A stretch of 64,000 bases of DNA from Mycobacterium sp. GA-2829 (GTDB lineage Bacteria > Actinomycetota > Actinomycetes > Mycobacteriales > Mycobacteriaceae): the NCBI RefSeq assembly GCF_001499965.1, contig NZ_LQIT01000004.1:1-64000 (forward strand), written 5' to 3'. How positions within the stretch are numbered: position 1 is the stretch's first letter; each line of letters begins with the position of its first letter. The notes beneath the pieces were generated by a model, which saw nothing but the letters and a program-made list of their open reading frames with translations, was not told where the DNA came from and ran no database searches. Position numbers and translations under genes: made by a program. Shown piece after piece: positions 17,518-26,668 of the stretch.

Positions 17518-19650
17518 TCACGGAACCGAAGGGAACCTCTTGGCGAGCTGCGCGGCCAAGCTGCGCGAATACGTAGCAGTCATGTGGGTGTTGTCCCGAA
17601 AGACCAGCGCGCCGCCAATGACCGGGGCGCACTGCGGACCCGGGCAGATCCAGTCGGTGAGATCCACCATTTGTACACCGGGCACTGCTTCGACAGCAGC
17701 GGGCTGAGACTGGTCGCGTTTGGCCAGCGCCTCGTCCCTCGGTCGGGCGCACGCTGTGAGCCGATCCTGGTGCTCAGCTACGCAATCCGGCACGTTTCTA
17801 CCCGGCGCCGGGGTATCTCGGATCACGATGACTTTCGTTCCCTGCGCCACGAGCGGGGCCCAGCGGACCTGTGCGCCGGAAATGAGGAGATCCATGTCCC
17901 CGGTGTTGTACACGCCATATGACAGCACCACCGCATCGGGTTTCCCTGCGCCCGTCAGATACGCGCCCATCTGTTCATTCCACGCACGGCACTCGTCGTA
18001 GGGACGGTTGAGATTGTCGGAGAAAACCGCAATGTCGACGTACGGGCAGGCGCTCTTCGTCGAGACCACCAATTTCCATCCGCGCTCAGCGGCCACTGCC
18101 TCCATCGCCGGGATCCACTGACCGGCGTGCGAATCGCCGACCAGTGCGACTTCGATGTCTGCGTCCTTGTTCCCGTACTCACAGAACTTCGGAGTGATCT
18201 CTGTGTAGTTGAGCTGGCAGTCACTCACATCGGGGTTGTCGGCATTCGCAGCCTGGGGGCTAGGAGTGATCGAAGGCACCTTATCGAGCAATGCGGCTGC
18301 GGTACTGGCCAGCGGGTCATCGCCTAGAACCTCAGCGCCGATTGGTTGGTCGGCAGCCACCACTTCGTCAGACTGCGGCGGCACGTATCTGGACTGGTAG
18401 GCGTCTGGAGCTCGTGGAACAGCGGCAGCGACGAGAAGCCCGATGGCAACGCTGATGCCGATTCCCAGGAACGCCAACGCCATTGAGTTCTTGACTGAAT
18501 CGACGAACGTCTCGGCCCGCCGAATCGGGTTTTCGACGAACTTGAGCGAGAACCACGCCGGCAGGACCGACAATGTCACCAGCACTACGCCTTCAATCAC
18601 GCTGATTTCGCGGAGCCCGTCGGTGATCCAATAACCGCCGATGATGAGTACCGGCCAGTGCCAGAGGTACATCGAGTAAGAACAACCGCCGATCCACTGC
18701 GTCGGCTTGTTCGCGAAGATGCGGACGGGTCCGGCATTACCGGCGGCTGGGCCAGCGGCAAGAACTAGGGCGGTCGCCACGGTAGGGATCAACGCGATGG
18801 AGCCGGGGAAGGGAACCGCAGTGGTGAGCAAGAACCCGGTGCCGAGAATTCCCGCCACCCCGATCCATGCCAACGCGACCGCAGACATCTTGGGCATCTT
18901 GAGGAACAACGGCATGGCCAGCGCCACGAGGCCCCCGAGCGCGAGTTCCCAGAGCCGAGTTGTCGTGACGAAATACGCGCGGGACGCGTCCGCGTCGGTG
19001 AGATATACCGACCAGGCGAGTGAACCCGCCGCAATGACCCCCAGAGCCGCGAACGTGACTCCGGTGGCCGAGCCCTGTGCGCGCTTGACGACCCAGGCGA
19101 CGAGCACAATGAGCAGAGGCCAGAAGATGTAGAACTGTTCCTCTATCGACAGGCTCCAAAAGTGCTGGACCGGGCTCGGCGCAGTGTCCTGAGCGAGATA
19201 GTCCACCGCCCGGTCAGCGAGCCGCCAGTTCACCAGGTAGCCACCCGCCGCGGCGATGTCGAGACCGATGTCGCGCCACCGCGTCTCGGGGAGGACCAGG
19301 AAGGTGGCCAAGCCGGTGGCGAGGAGCGTTAGTGTGCTGGCCGGGATGAGTCTTCGGGCACGCCTGCCATAGAACTCGGTGACGCTGATCCGTCCATACC
19401 TGACGTGCTCACGGTGCAGGATCGTCGTCATCAAGAAGCCGGACACGACGAAGAACACGTCGACGCCGACGAATCCGCCGGGCAGCCAGGGAACACCGGC
19501 GTGCCAGATGAGCACGAAGAGTACGGCGATCGCGCGTAAGCCCTCGATGTCAGGGCGGAATGCTGCCTTCTCCTCTTTCCGCTTTCGACGGCGTTTTCTC
19601 GAAGAGGCAGAAGTGACCGCTCGATCCAGCCCGCGGATCAACGAAGTCAT
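17518..19650 (-). CDS. OafA-type acyltransferase with C-terminal SGNH domain
   Basis: 710 residues from the ATG at 19650, preceded by GGGGGATG; the open frame extends upstream without a start signal. The basic N-tail RKRRRKRKEEK leads into the Acyl_transf_3 domain: FRPDIEGLRAIAVLFVLIWH, with the catalytic-type GLRAIAV and a WHAG histidine, then GGFVGVDVFFVVSGFLMT and SIEEQFYIFWPLL. About ten helices follow. A periplasmic SGNH domain begins about residue 490, with EVALVGDSHAGQWIPAM and the closing DNTHMTATYS (Asp-x-x-His). It O-acylates extracellular glycans. Confidence 0.93.
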   Translation of the reverse strand: MTSLIRGLDRAVTSASSRKRRRKRKEEKAAFRPDIEGLRAIAVLFVLIWHAGVPWLPGGFVGVDVFFVVSGFLMTTILHREHVRYGRISVTEFYGRRARRLIPASTLTLLATGLATFLVLPETRWRDIGLDIAAAGGYLVNWRLADRAVDYLAQDTAPSPVQHFWSLSIEEQFYIFWPLLIVLVAWVVKRAQGSATGVTFAALGVIAAGSLAWSVYLTDADASRAYFVTTTRLWELALGGLVALAMPLFLKMPKMSAVALAWIGVAGILGTGFLLTTAVPFPGSIALIPTVATALVLAAGPAAGNAGPVRIFANKPTQWIGGCSYSMYLWHWPVLIIGGYWITDGLREISVIEGVVLVTLSVLPAWFSLKFVENPIRRAETFVDSVKNSMALAFLGIGISVAIGLLVAAAVPRAPDAYQSRYVPPQSDEVVAADQPIGAEVLGDDPLASTAAALLDKVPSITPSPQAANADNPDVSDCQLNYTEITPKFCEYGNKDADIEVALVGDSHAGQWIPAMEAVAAERGWKLVVSTKSACPYVDIAVFSDNLNRPYDECRAWNEQMGAYLTGAGKPDAVVLSYGVYNTGDMDLLISGAQVRWAPLVAQGTKVIVIRDTPAPGRNVPDCVAEHQDRLTACARPRDEALAKRDQSQPAAVEAVPGVQMVDLTDWICPGPQCAPVIGGALVFRDNTHMTATYSRSLAAQLAKRFPSVP

Positions 19651-20399
19651 GACATCCCCCTGGAAGTCTTCGGGCCGCAATGCGCACCGTCCCCGCGCAG
19701 AGTATCTGACGGCGTCTTTCCATGCAGCGGCCGAGGCCACCGTCGCCGCACGATCTTCCTGTCGCGCACCGCCATACAGACGAATCGACGATAATCCCGC
19801 CAGCTGGCGCGACTGAGCGCATTCACGATTTGCTTGACTGTCGGATCCGTTGATCATGAGCGGCCTGGCCGCGCTGTCATCTCATCGCCACCACGAAGCC
19901 AACCGACGGGGTGATTTTGAGCAACAGCGGTCCGTCGGCGTAGGTCAGCGATAGTTGCGCGAGCCGCGGGTCTGAATGATGAATCGACGCATCGATATTC
20001 GACTGCCGCGTGGCGAGGGCCGAACGCCTGCGCTAACAGATTTCCGACCGGTTGGGCGTGGCGACGGCTCGGCCGAGGATCATTGTCGTGTAGGCGACGG
20101 TGACAAACACGGTGTGACACAGGCACTCTTAAGTCCGCACGAAGGTGTCGTCGGCGAGCCGCAACCGGTTAGCGTCGGGTACCGAACTGACGGTTGGCGA
20201 GGACGTCGGCCGACTCCGGATCGGCGACGGTTGTGAACAGGAGTAACAACCCTCCGACGCCGGCGGAAGGGTCACGCAGGATCTAGCCACCACGGCACCG
20301 TAGTTTTCGGCAGCTACGTCTCGTCGACCGAAGCATACCGATCACGAGCCAGTTTGGCCTGCGTGCGGGCTTCAGTCACTTAACTTCTGCATATCCGGC
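19651..20399. other. Long intergenic region, no supported gene
   Basis: About 750 bases between two minus-strand genes. Frames on both strands are short and broken. One minus-strand frame ending near 19877 reads QLSLTYADGPLLLKITPSVG before a stop, which looks coding-like but has no start and matches nothing I know. It could be the tail of a decayed gene. The acyltransferase promoter should lie near 19651-19750. Confidence 0.45.
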
Positions 20400-22241
20400 T
20401 CAGTCCGAACACTGGGGTACCGAAACCTTAGGTTGCACAGTGTCGATAAGTGGCTGCACCGGGACACGCGCCGCGCCGGGCGATGTCGGTTCCGACAGCC
20501 GGAAGCTCAACTCACCAGACTGCCCGGGCGGTATGCCGAGTTGCACTTCGAAGGTGGGATGGCCTCGCTCGACTCCGCTGAAGACAGGCACTTGTTGACC
20601 GTCGACCAGTGCGCTGGTCAACGTCGCACCTGCAGTCGCTAATAGGCGCACAGAGGTAACCATCGCGCCCTTCGGCACCTCGAGCGGAATGTCGGAACGA
20701 ATTCCGGGTGCGTCGGCGACGTAGTCGGGAAGCCCAGCCTCTGGCGCCTCATTGGAAAGCCGGACCGTTACGGTTGAGTTCCGCACGCCAGCAGTGCACC
20801 CGTCGGCGACGTACTCAATTTGCCGCCGCAAGTAGTAGTCGAGTTTGTTGCCGCCGAGGTTATTGATGACGACCGAAGCGTACGGTGCTGGATCGTCCGG
20901 AACCACGTGAGCGAGCGGCGTTTCTTCCAGCATCGCCTGGTCGGCAGGGTTCGCACTCCACACCGCAATTCGCCGCTCCCCAACGGCCTTGCCCAAGGCG
21001 TTGAGGAGTTTCTGAGGCGATTCGAGTCGTCCGGTGACCTTTCTGACCACTTCACTTGCGATGTCTTGGAGGTAGTTCTTCCGCGCAATCTGATCGGTGG
21101 GGAAGCGGCTATACGCGGTCGATTCAGTGAGTTCGACAACGTTGTCCTTGGTGATTACCTCACCGTCGGGCATCCTCACTGAGCCCACAGCGCCGAGCAC
21201 GTAACTGAGCGTCACGGGGTCGAGCACGATGACCCCGTCTACGTTCACTCCCGTCCGCTCAGCCCACATGGATTTCCAGATTTGCGCTGCGTACGGAAAG
21301 TGCGAGCTCAGGTTGCTGTTCCGGAAATCCGTTGTGGGATTGGTGAACCCGTACATCTCCGTGAACTCCGGCCCCAGATCGACCGACGCCGTGGCGCCTT
21401 CCAGGTCCAGGTTCGATGCCAACGTGTCCACGTTTGCGGTTCCATTGTCGAATCTGAGAACACCGAACCCACCCAGCAAGCCGCCGGTACCGCGCGCCTC
21501 AGCGTTCGTTTGGAAGCCCATGAAGTAGGTGCGGGGACCGTCGGCACCCATCATCGAAGGCGCAAGACGAGCGGCCAAGGCCGTATTGTCAAGCAGGCCT
21601 GCAATGTTGGACGTTTGTTCCTGCAACTGTGAACGGGCGTCGCCGAGAAGCGAAACGTAAGTCGGTTCCGGTATCGCCTTCGCATCGCCACTGAGCGAGT
21701 CCGCGGCTGTCGCAAGATCGCTCAGCTGTCCTTGGCGCTCGCGAAGCGCCTGGACGTCTACTCGACCGTCTTGCAGGAGAGTGTCAGGCGACAGTACTGC
21801 GCCGACCTCTGCCGCCGGCTGCAGCACGTCGGTAGCGAGGCCTAGTACGACATGAGAGATCTCTTGGCCGGTGTCAAACGGATTGCCCAACCAGGGCACC
21901 GCTGACGCGATATTCCACGGAACCGAGTGGGTCGCGTCGCGCGCTTGCTGGGCACTCGACTGCGCCGCATCCGCGTGACGGGCTGCGCCCTCGGTATCGC
22001 CGTCCAGCAGCGCGTCTTTCGCCTGCTGCGCGCTGTCGCGTGCGGCTTCTAGGTGGGACTTCGCATCGAATGCACGTATCGCGAGCCAACACCCGAACGC
22101 TATGACAACGACCAGCGCCAGCAGTGCTCCGAATACGACATGGCGCTGCCGAAGATGTCGCAGCATCTTCGGCCGCCCCTCTCCCTCGTCAGATCTCGAA
22201 GAATCGTCTAGCGCGTCGCCGCCATTGAATGATTCACGCAT
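20400..22241 (-). CDS. DUF4012 domain-containing membrane protein
   Basis: 613 residues from the ATG at 22241 (a TTG six bases upstream is possible). One membrane helix at about residues 35-55 (VVFGALLALVVVIAFGCWLAI) is followed by a helical stalk rich in Ala/Gln (SAQQAKDALLDGD, DAAQSSAQQARDA). The large extracytoplasmic DUF4012 domain contains YFMGFQTNAEARGTGGLLG and DGVIVLDPVTLSYVLGAVG. DUF4012 proteins are frequent in actinobacterial exopolysaccharide loci, but their role is not known. They share a fold with the LytR-type extracellular proteins only by speculation. A decayed paralogue lies at 3393-3869. Confidence 0.88.
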   Translation of the reverse strand: MRESFNGGDALDDSSRSDEGEGRPKMLRHLRQRHVVFGALLALVVVIAFGCWLAIRAFDAKSHLEAARDSAQQAKDALLDGDTEGAARHADAAQSSAQQARDATHSVPWNIASAVPWLGNPFDTGQEISHVVLGLATDVLQPAAEVGAVLSPDTLLQDGRVDVQALRERQGQLSDLATAADSLSGDAKAIPEPTYVSLLGDARSQLQEQTSNIAGLLDNTALAARLAPSMMGADGPRTYFMGFQTNAEARGTGGLLGGFGVLRFDNGTANVDTLASNLDLEGATASVDLGPEFTEMYGFTNPTTDFRNSNLSSHFPYAAQIWKSMWAERTGVNVDGVIVLDPVTLSYVLGAVGSVRMPDGEVITKDNVVELTESTAYSRFPTDQIARKNYLQDIASEVVRKVTGRLESPQKLLNALGKAVGERRIAVWSANPADQAMLEETPLAHVVPDDPAPYASVVINNLGGNKLDYYLRRQIEYVADGCTAGVRNSTVTVRLSNEAPEAGLPDYVADAPGIRSDIPLEVPKGAMVTSVRLLATAGATLTSALVDGQQVPVFSGVERGHPTFEVQLGIPPGQSGELSFRLSEPTSPGAARVPVQPLIDTVQPKVSVPQCSD

Positions 22242-22317
22242 AAACAACCAGTAGGCGAATACCTGAGACTCACTGCCGAACCGCGCTCAATGGCGCTTCC
22301 ATGCGGTGGTCAACACC

Positions 22318-22350
22318 GGTGCGGTTCCCCAACGCATGGAGAACCGCACC
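22318..22350 (-). terminator. Hairpin terminator of the secreted-protein gene
   Basis: A perfect 10-base-pair stem GGTGCGGTTC / GAACCGCACC with a 13-base loop lies 23 bases downstream of the minus-strand gene at 22373-22771. It has no U-run, as is common in mycobacteria. Confidence 0.55.
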
Positions 22351-22372
22351 ACGTGTGTCGCCCTAGGGCGGG

Positions 22373-22771
22373 TTAGCCGCGGCCCGTCGAGTAGGGACCG
22401 ATCTGGAAGAACCGCTGAACGGCGGTGACGATCGCCTGCGTGACGGCAGCGATCGGCGCAATGATCGCACCGGCGACCGCAAACACCAGGGCGCCGAAAC
22501 GCTCAACAACCCGGCGGCCACTCTCGTACCACCAGGGCAGATTCGGCTGCTCCGCGAAGTTCATGACCGGGCTCATCGGCGCGAAGGTCATGATCGGGCT
22601 CAGCGGCGCGTCGACCAGGATCTGCGTGACCGGAGCGATGGGCGCAGGCACAGCGGGCGCAGCGTTAGCCGCAACCGCCGGCACTGCAGCCGCAGCAGCT
22701 ACTGCGCAGACAGCGGTCCCGACCTGCAGTCGAGTAAGCCCCCCGCGAAAATTTGTCGCAATAGTCGACAT
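22373..22771 (-). CDS. Small secreted hydrophobic protein of unknown function
   Basis: 132 residues from the ATG at 22771, with a GGGGGG ribosome site. The signal peptide covers roughly residues 1-42 (LQVGTAVCAVAAAAAVPAVA then AANAAPA, AxA-type cleavage). A Pro/Met-rich segment with the imperfect repeats LSPIMTFA and MSPVMNFA comes next, then a C-terminal hydrophobic helix FGALVFAVAGAIIAPIAAV. No family is recognised. It lies directly upstream of DUF4012 on the same strand but has its own terminator. Confidence 0.65.
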   Translation of the reverse strand: MSTIATNFRGGLTRLQVGTAVCAVAAAAAVPAVAANAAPAVPAPIAPVTQILVDAPLSPIMTFAPMSPVMNFAEQPNLPWWYESGRRVVERFGALVFAVAGAIIAPIAAVTQAIVTAVQRFFQIGPYSTGRG

Positions 22772-23397
22772 GTCCCCCCCTTGATATTTCAGGTCCAGTT
22801 TCGGTCCAGTTATGGTGAGCAAAGCTTCTCAGACGCTGACGGTTGTGTCAACCGGAACCGCCAGTCACCGATGGCATCGTCGATGGCCATTCAAACGGCG
22901 GCCTTCGAGTGCCTCAAGATTCCGAACACTCTTCCGTTGTTCGGTCCATGCAGACTGAGATCTTCGGCGATAGGCGCAGGTCAACGTTGCGAGAACAGCA
23001 TGCTGACGGCAAGAAGATCGGCCACAGAGGGTCCGCATTGCCGATTACCTCGGACTTTGACCGCCCTACATCCGCGGCGACCCTCGCCTAGGCTCGGGTG
23101 CGAATTTGCCAGAATCCGCTTGCGCTGCAAAAGAGCGGGCAAACTACGTTTCGTCATCACTATGTGTCCATTAACGATGAGTTACGTCCTCACGGATTTG
23201 GTGAGCGCCAGGGTGTCTCTCGGCGAGGCGAGCAACGCGTGCGACGACACGATCTGCATCTTGGTCGTGGTTCTTGAGGCCCTCACCCGTTCCCGGTCGG
23301 CTCAACGACGGCGTCGCGGCTGGGCCCTCACTGAATTCCCGGCGCCTCCGTCCAGCGCCGCTCGAACCGCTGACTGAAGGAGTAAGAACGCCACCCC
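22772..23397. other. Intergenic region, no supported gene
   Basis: About 625 bases. A plus-strand frame is open from 22781 to 23377, but its translation is rich in Arg/Ser/Cys with no domain, its start region overlaps the ribosome site of the divergent gene, and codon use is atypical. I do not call it. No repeat or RNA gene is visible. Confidence 0.45.
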
Positions 23398-24040
23398 CTA
23401 GCCGGGAGGCTCGTCCTGGCACACAGCGTCGACGACCGGCGACCGCTGGCTATAGGCCTGGGATCCGTTCGTATGCATCGCCTGGACACACAGGAGGGTG
23501 GCGAACAGTACCGCGCGTCCTGCGGCGTGCTCCTGCCCGTCCGCGGCAGTGGTCAGAGAACTCTTGGGAAGGTAGTAGAAGTCAAGGGCCTCGAGTACAG
23601 CCCGGTCGACCGATTGCACACCACCGGCGTAGCGGCACAATTCGCGTGGACATCTGCTCCACACCGCCCGGCCGCACCCACTCCTGGTAGCCCGTAGCGA
23701 AGTAGCCATCTACGTCGCTGAGGGCCAACTGCTCCTCCAGGTACTCCTCGTAGGTGACAGTTCTTCCATTCAAGAAGTCATAGAAAGAGATTGCCTTCGG
23801 TGCGGCCACATCGAAGTAATCGGGATTCGGCCCGACGACCACCGTACAGTCCCCGACGTCTTCGTAAGCGAGTTCAGAGCCCGCTTCCGAGGACTGCTCA
23901 TTGCCAACTTGCGCGCCGGCGCCGCTGGCTGCCGATGGAGGCGCTGACGTACCACACGCCGACAGCGCGAGGCCAACGGCGGCAGACACCACACCGACGG
24001 CTACACGCTCGAACCTGAAGACCACGCCAGACACCGACAT
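23398..24040 (-). pseudogene. Lipoprotein gene with a frameshift
   Basis: It starts at an ATG with AGGAG seven bases upstream. The signal peptide has the lipobox LSAC (VGLALSACGTS, Cys at about residue 29). The first frame is coding-like up to GYQEWVRPGGVEQMS, about residue 131. Near 23640-23655 the natural protein continues in another frame: RELCRYAGGVQSVDRAVLEALDFYYL and so on to QDEPPG before the stop at 23398. In the original frame the tail is Arg-rich and ends at 23582. Either a real +1/-1 mutation or a sequencing error explains this. No family is known; the product is probably a partner of the next lipoprotein. Confidence 0.65.
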
Positions 24041-24068
24041 TCACACTCCTGTGGTCATTCGTCCCGGG

Positions 24069-24638
24069 TCAGCGGTACTGCTCTGGCACAGATTCCGGGC
24101 ACACGGCGAAAGGAATCGCGAAGTACTCCTTCGGATTCTGAACGGGGTAGCCGTTGTCTTTGAGCGCTCCCCAGCACGACGCCGCTGCCCCGTTCGCGGC
24201 GATGGCCATCATGTACTTGGTGCTGCCCAACTGCCAGTCCGCAAGACCGATCGCCATGGGGTCCATCACGCCTTTGTCGCGAGCGTCCTGCACCAGCTGA
24301 CAGTTGTAGTTCGACACCCATTCGACGCCGTCCGGCTCGACGAGAGCGTAGGCATCGTCGAACGGGTACGCCTCGAGCGGATTTCGCGCTCGGACGTCCA
24401 CTGGCGTCGCGTTCCACATGTCCAGAATCGCGGCGCGCGCTTCCTCCGCCGACGGATTGGACCCCTGATAGGCGGCACACCCTTCGACACGGACCGTCGC
24501 AGCAGTCGACTCCTCGGGCTCTCCAGCGGCATTGCCCGAAGCCGAGCCGCCGTCGCCCTGCTTCACGGAACCACCTCCGCATGCGGCGATCACGAACGAC
24601 AGGCCCACCGCGGCTACCGGAAGCAAACGTCGGCTCAA
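24069..24638 (-). CDS. Putative lipoprotein of unknown function
   Basis: 189 residues from a TTG with GGGAGA eight bases upstream; the frame is open to 24839 but that extension is Arg/Cys-rich and lacks a ribosome site. The signal peptide SRRLLPVAAVGLSFVIAACGGG has the lipobox IAAC (Cys at about residue 20). The mature part contains four further cysteines (EGCAAYQG, NYNCQLVQ, ASCWGALKD, FAVCPES), likely in disulphides outside the membrane. No known domain. It is next to the frameshifted lipoprotein and downstream of the TIR-sensor gene on the same strand. Confidence 0.65.
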   Translation of the reverse strand: MSRRLLPVAAVGLSFVIAACGGGSVKQGDGGSASGNAAGEPEESTAATVRVEGCAAYQGSNPSAEEARAAILDMWNATPVDVRARNPLEAYPFDDAYALVEPDGVEWVSNYNCQLVQDARDKGVMDPMAIGLADWQLGSTKYMMAIAANGAAASCWGALKDNGYPVQNPKEYFAIPFAVCPESVPEQYR

Positions 24639-24810
24639 GCTCGTGTCTCCCTGTGTGGCAACGCTTACGCGCGGAGCACGCGCGCGTATCCGCGACCTAC
24701 GGAAGCGTCTGGCAACGTAGCAGGTCGCCGTCCCCGGCCGCGCGCATTGCAAGCGCCGGCCCAGGAAAATCGTACGTACGGCCGACAGGCCTTGGCCGGC
24801 TACACCGCCC

Positions 24811-26331
24811 TCACACCGGGACCTTCGCCGCCATCGCATCGACCATCCGGGTCCCGTCGTCGGTCACGTTGTCACGGCACGCCGCGACCTCGAGCAGCGC
24901 GTTCGATGCCACCCGCAGCACGTGCTCGCAGCCGTATCCCTCCATACCCTCCTGGGTCACCCGCTGCGAAATCTGCGTATCCGTCTGGTCCACCCGGTCG
25001 AACGTCCACGTGTACGCGGTCCCGTCCTCCATCGTGACGGTGACGTTGTCACCGCCGCACGCCTTCCATGCCTCCGCCGACTTCGTCACGAACTGCTTGG
25101 CCTGATCCGCCGACGGGAAGAGCACCACGCTCTGGTTGACGAACACGTACTTCGGCGTCTCAGCCTTCAAAATCTGGTCCGCCACCGCGCTGTACCCGCT
25201 GCCCGCATACACCGACTGCAGCGCATTGTATTGCGCGCCTGCACAACTCGGCTCCGACAACGTCGCCGACGTCGTGGCCATCTCGTCACGCACCGCGTTG
25301 GGCTCGAGGTTGTCCACCCCGACGATCGACTCGATCTCCCCTGACGTGAGCAGCAGCGAGTTCACCTCGCTCGGGGTGAGGGTCGCGGCCGGCGGCGGCG
25401 CCGGGGCTGGGTCACCCCCGCCGGCCGCGACGAGCACCACCACGGCGACCACCGCGACGATCACGACCGCCGCCCCGCCGCCGATCAGCCACTTGGCCGT
25501 CGCGTTCGACTTCCGCGACGACGACCCGAAACCCGTTGGGACAGCGCCGGGATACGGCTGGCCGATCCCCGCCGGATCCATCGGCGGCACCGCATACGCC
25601 GGCTGCGGACCGGTCGGATACTGCGGCGCACCGAATCCGTAGGTCGGCGCCGGCCCGGCCGCGGCCACCGGCTCCGCGGTCAACGCCGCCAGCACCGCCT
25701 CCACCTCGGTGCGCGTCCGCCACGTCACGTCGGACCGGTTGCGCAGCATCGTCAGCAGCTGCGCGATGTCACGGCGGGCAGACACGTCGTCGCCGTCCTC
25801 GTCCAGACCCGCCTTCAACTCTGCCACCAACGTCATCTGCTGCTGGGCGCTCAGCGGCGACGGATCCGAGATGGTGGTCGCCAGCCTCATGAGATAGGCG
25901 AACGGGATCTGCGGTTCCTCCGGCAGCGGGTCGGGCAGCGGATGCGCCCGCGCCCGCAGCGCGTGGACACTCGACACCAGCTCGATGCCCGAGTCGATGC
26001 TCGGCCTCCGGAAGTCGATCACCTGCATGGCCGCCAACGGGTTGATCCGCATGTTGTCCAGATCGCCCACCTGCACCGGCAGGATCGGCTTACCCAACTG
26101 CTGGGCGTACCGCAGTTCGGCCGCACACGCCTTCGACTCGAGCATGTTCTTCGACAGCGCGACCAGAAACACCTCGCAGCCGCGGATCTGCTCGAGGATC
26201 TCACGCCACCACGCCTCGCCCCCGCCGAGCTCCTCGTCCAGCCAGATCTGTTCGTGTGCCCGGCGCAGCGCCTTGAGCACGTTCTCGACCAGCGCCCGGT
26301 CCCGACTCGAATAGCTCATGAACACGGCCAT
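24811..26331 (-). CDS. TIR domain - TM - PknH-type extracellular sensor protein
   Basis: 506 residues, ATG with AAGAAGG upstream. Residues 1-125 form a TIR domain: VFMSYSSRDRALVENVLKAL, a BB-loop-like LDEELGGGEAWW, VFLVALSKNML and SKACAAELRYA, where Glu72 sits at the position of the NADase glutamate. Residues 140-215 are helical and unassigned, followed by a Pro/Gly/Tyr-rich linker (225-270) and a single membrane helix (about 280-302). The extracytoplasmic part (320-505) is PknH_C-like, with four cysteines (about 362, 424, 467, 484) as in the mycobacterial PknH sensor. It probably converts an external signal into TIR activity inside the cell. The divergent gene encodes a RyR protein. Confidence 0.88.
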   Translation of the reverse strand: MAVFMSYSSRDRALVENVLKALRRAHEQIWLDEELGGGEAWWREILEQIRGCEVFLVALSKNMLESKACAAELRYAQQLGKPILPVQVGDLDNMRINPLAAMQVIDFRRPSIDSGIELVSSVHALRARAHPLPDPLPEEPQIPFAYLMRLATTISDPSPLSAQQQMTLVAELKAGLDEDGDDVSARRDIAQLLTMLRNRSDVTWRTRTEVEAVLAALTAEPVAAAGPAPTYGFGAPQYPTGPQPAYAVPPMDPAGIGQPYPGAVPTGFGSSSRKSNATAKWLIGGGAAVVIVAVVAVVVLVAAGGGDPAPAPPPAATLTPSEVNSLLLTSGEIESIVGVDNLEPNAVRDEMATTSATLSEPSCAGAQYNALQSVYAGSGYSAVADQILKAETPKYVFVNQSVVLFPSADQAKQFVTKSAEAWKACGGDNVTVTMEDGTAYTWTFDRVDQTDTQISQRVTQEGMEGYGCEHVLRVASNALLEVAACRDNVTDDGTRMVDAMAAKVPV

Positions 26332-26668
26332 GGCATCGCACCTTCTTCACGGCAGAGGGCCCGGCTGCGCCACCCCGCGGCGCATGCAAGCCGAACGGTA
26401 GCAAAAATTGACGCGCCACGGCATAAAACCGGCGACCTCACCGCGTCGGCCGCCGCTCGGCACCGGTCCGCCACCCCGTTTTTCCTTGCAAAGGACATAT
26501 CTCCGTCACTCAATCAGCCTCGCGCGACGCCCCGCACCTGCCCCTTTTCGGCCGCCGTTGACCCCGGTGTCAAATCTTTGGCAAACGATCCGCCGATACC
26601 GCGCACACGGCGCGCGCGACGGTGTGACGATGCGGGGGTACCGCACCTTCGCCAGGCAGGAGGCCCGC
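26332..26668. other. Divergent promoter region between TIR and RyR genes
   Basis: About 337 bases. It has A+T-rich patches around 26400-26420 and 26570-26590 in otherwise G+C-rich DNA and contains the TTGAC-N6-GTCAA dyad. The RyR frame is open upstream to 26408, but the strong AGGAGG is directly before 26669, so I treat this stretch as non-coding. Confidence 0.55.
26558..26573. promoter_or_regulatory. Candidate Crp/Fnr-type operator (TTGAC-N6-GTCAA)
   Basis: A perfect dyad with 5-base arms and 6-base spacing, the geometry of Crp/Fnr sites. It lies about 95 bases before the RyR start, in the operon that itself encodes a Crp/Fnr regulator. TTGACC may also serve as a -35 box. Chance occurrence cannot be excluded. 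Confidence 0.35.

Noticed and set aside
19854..20126. Minus frame upstream of the acyltransferase
   Set aside because: No ribosome site and no similarity; a neighbouring frame looks as coding-like, so neither is supported.
22781..23377. 198-codon plus frame in the gap between lipoprotein and secreted-protein genes
   Set aside because: Its start overlaps the divergent ribosome site, the composition is unnatural and it has no family trait.
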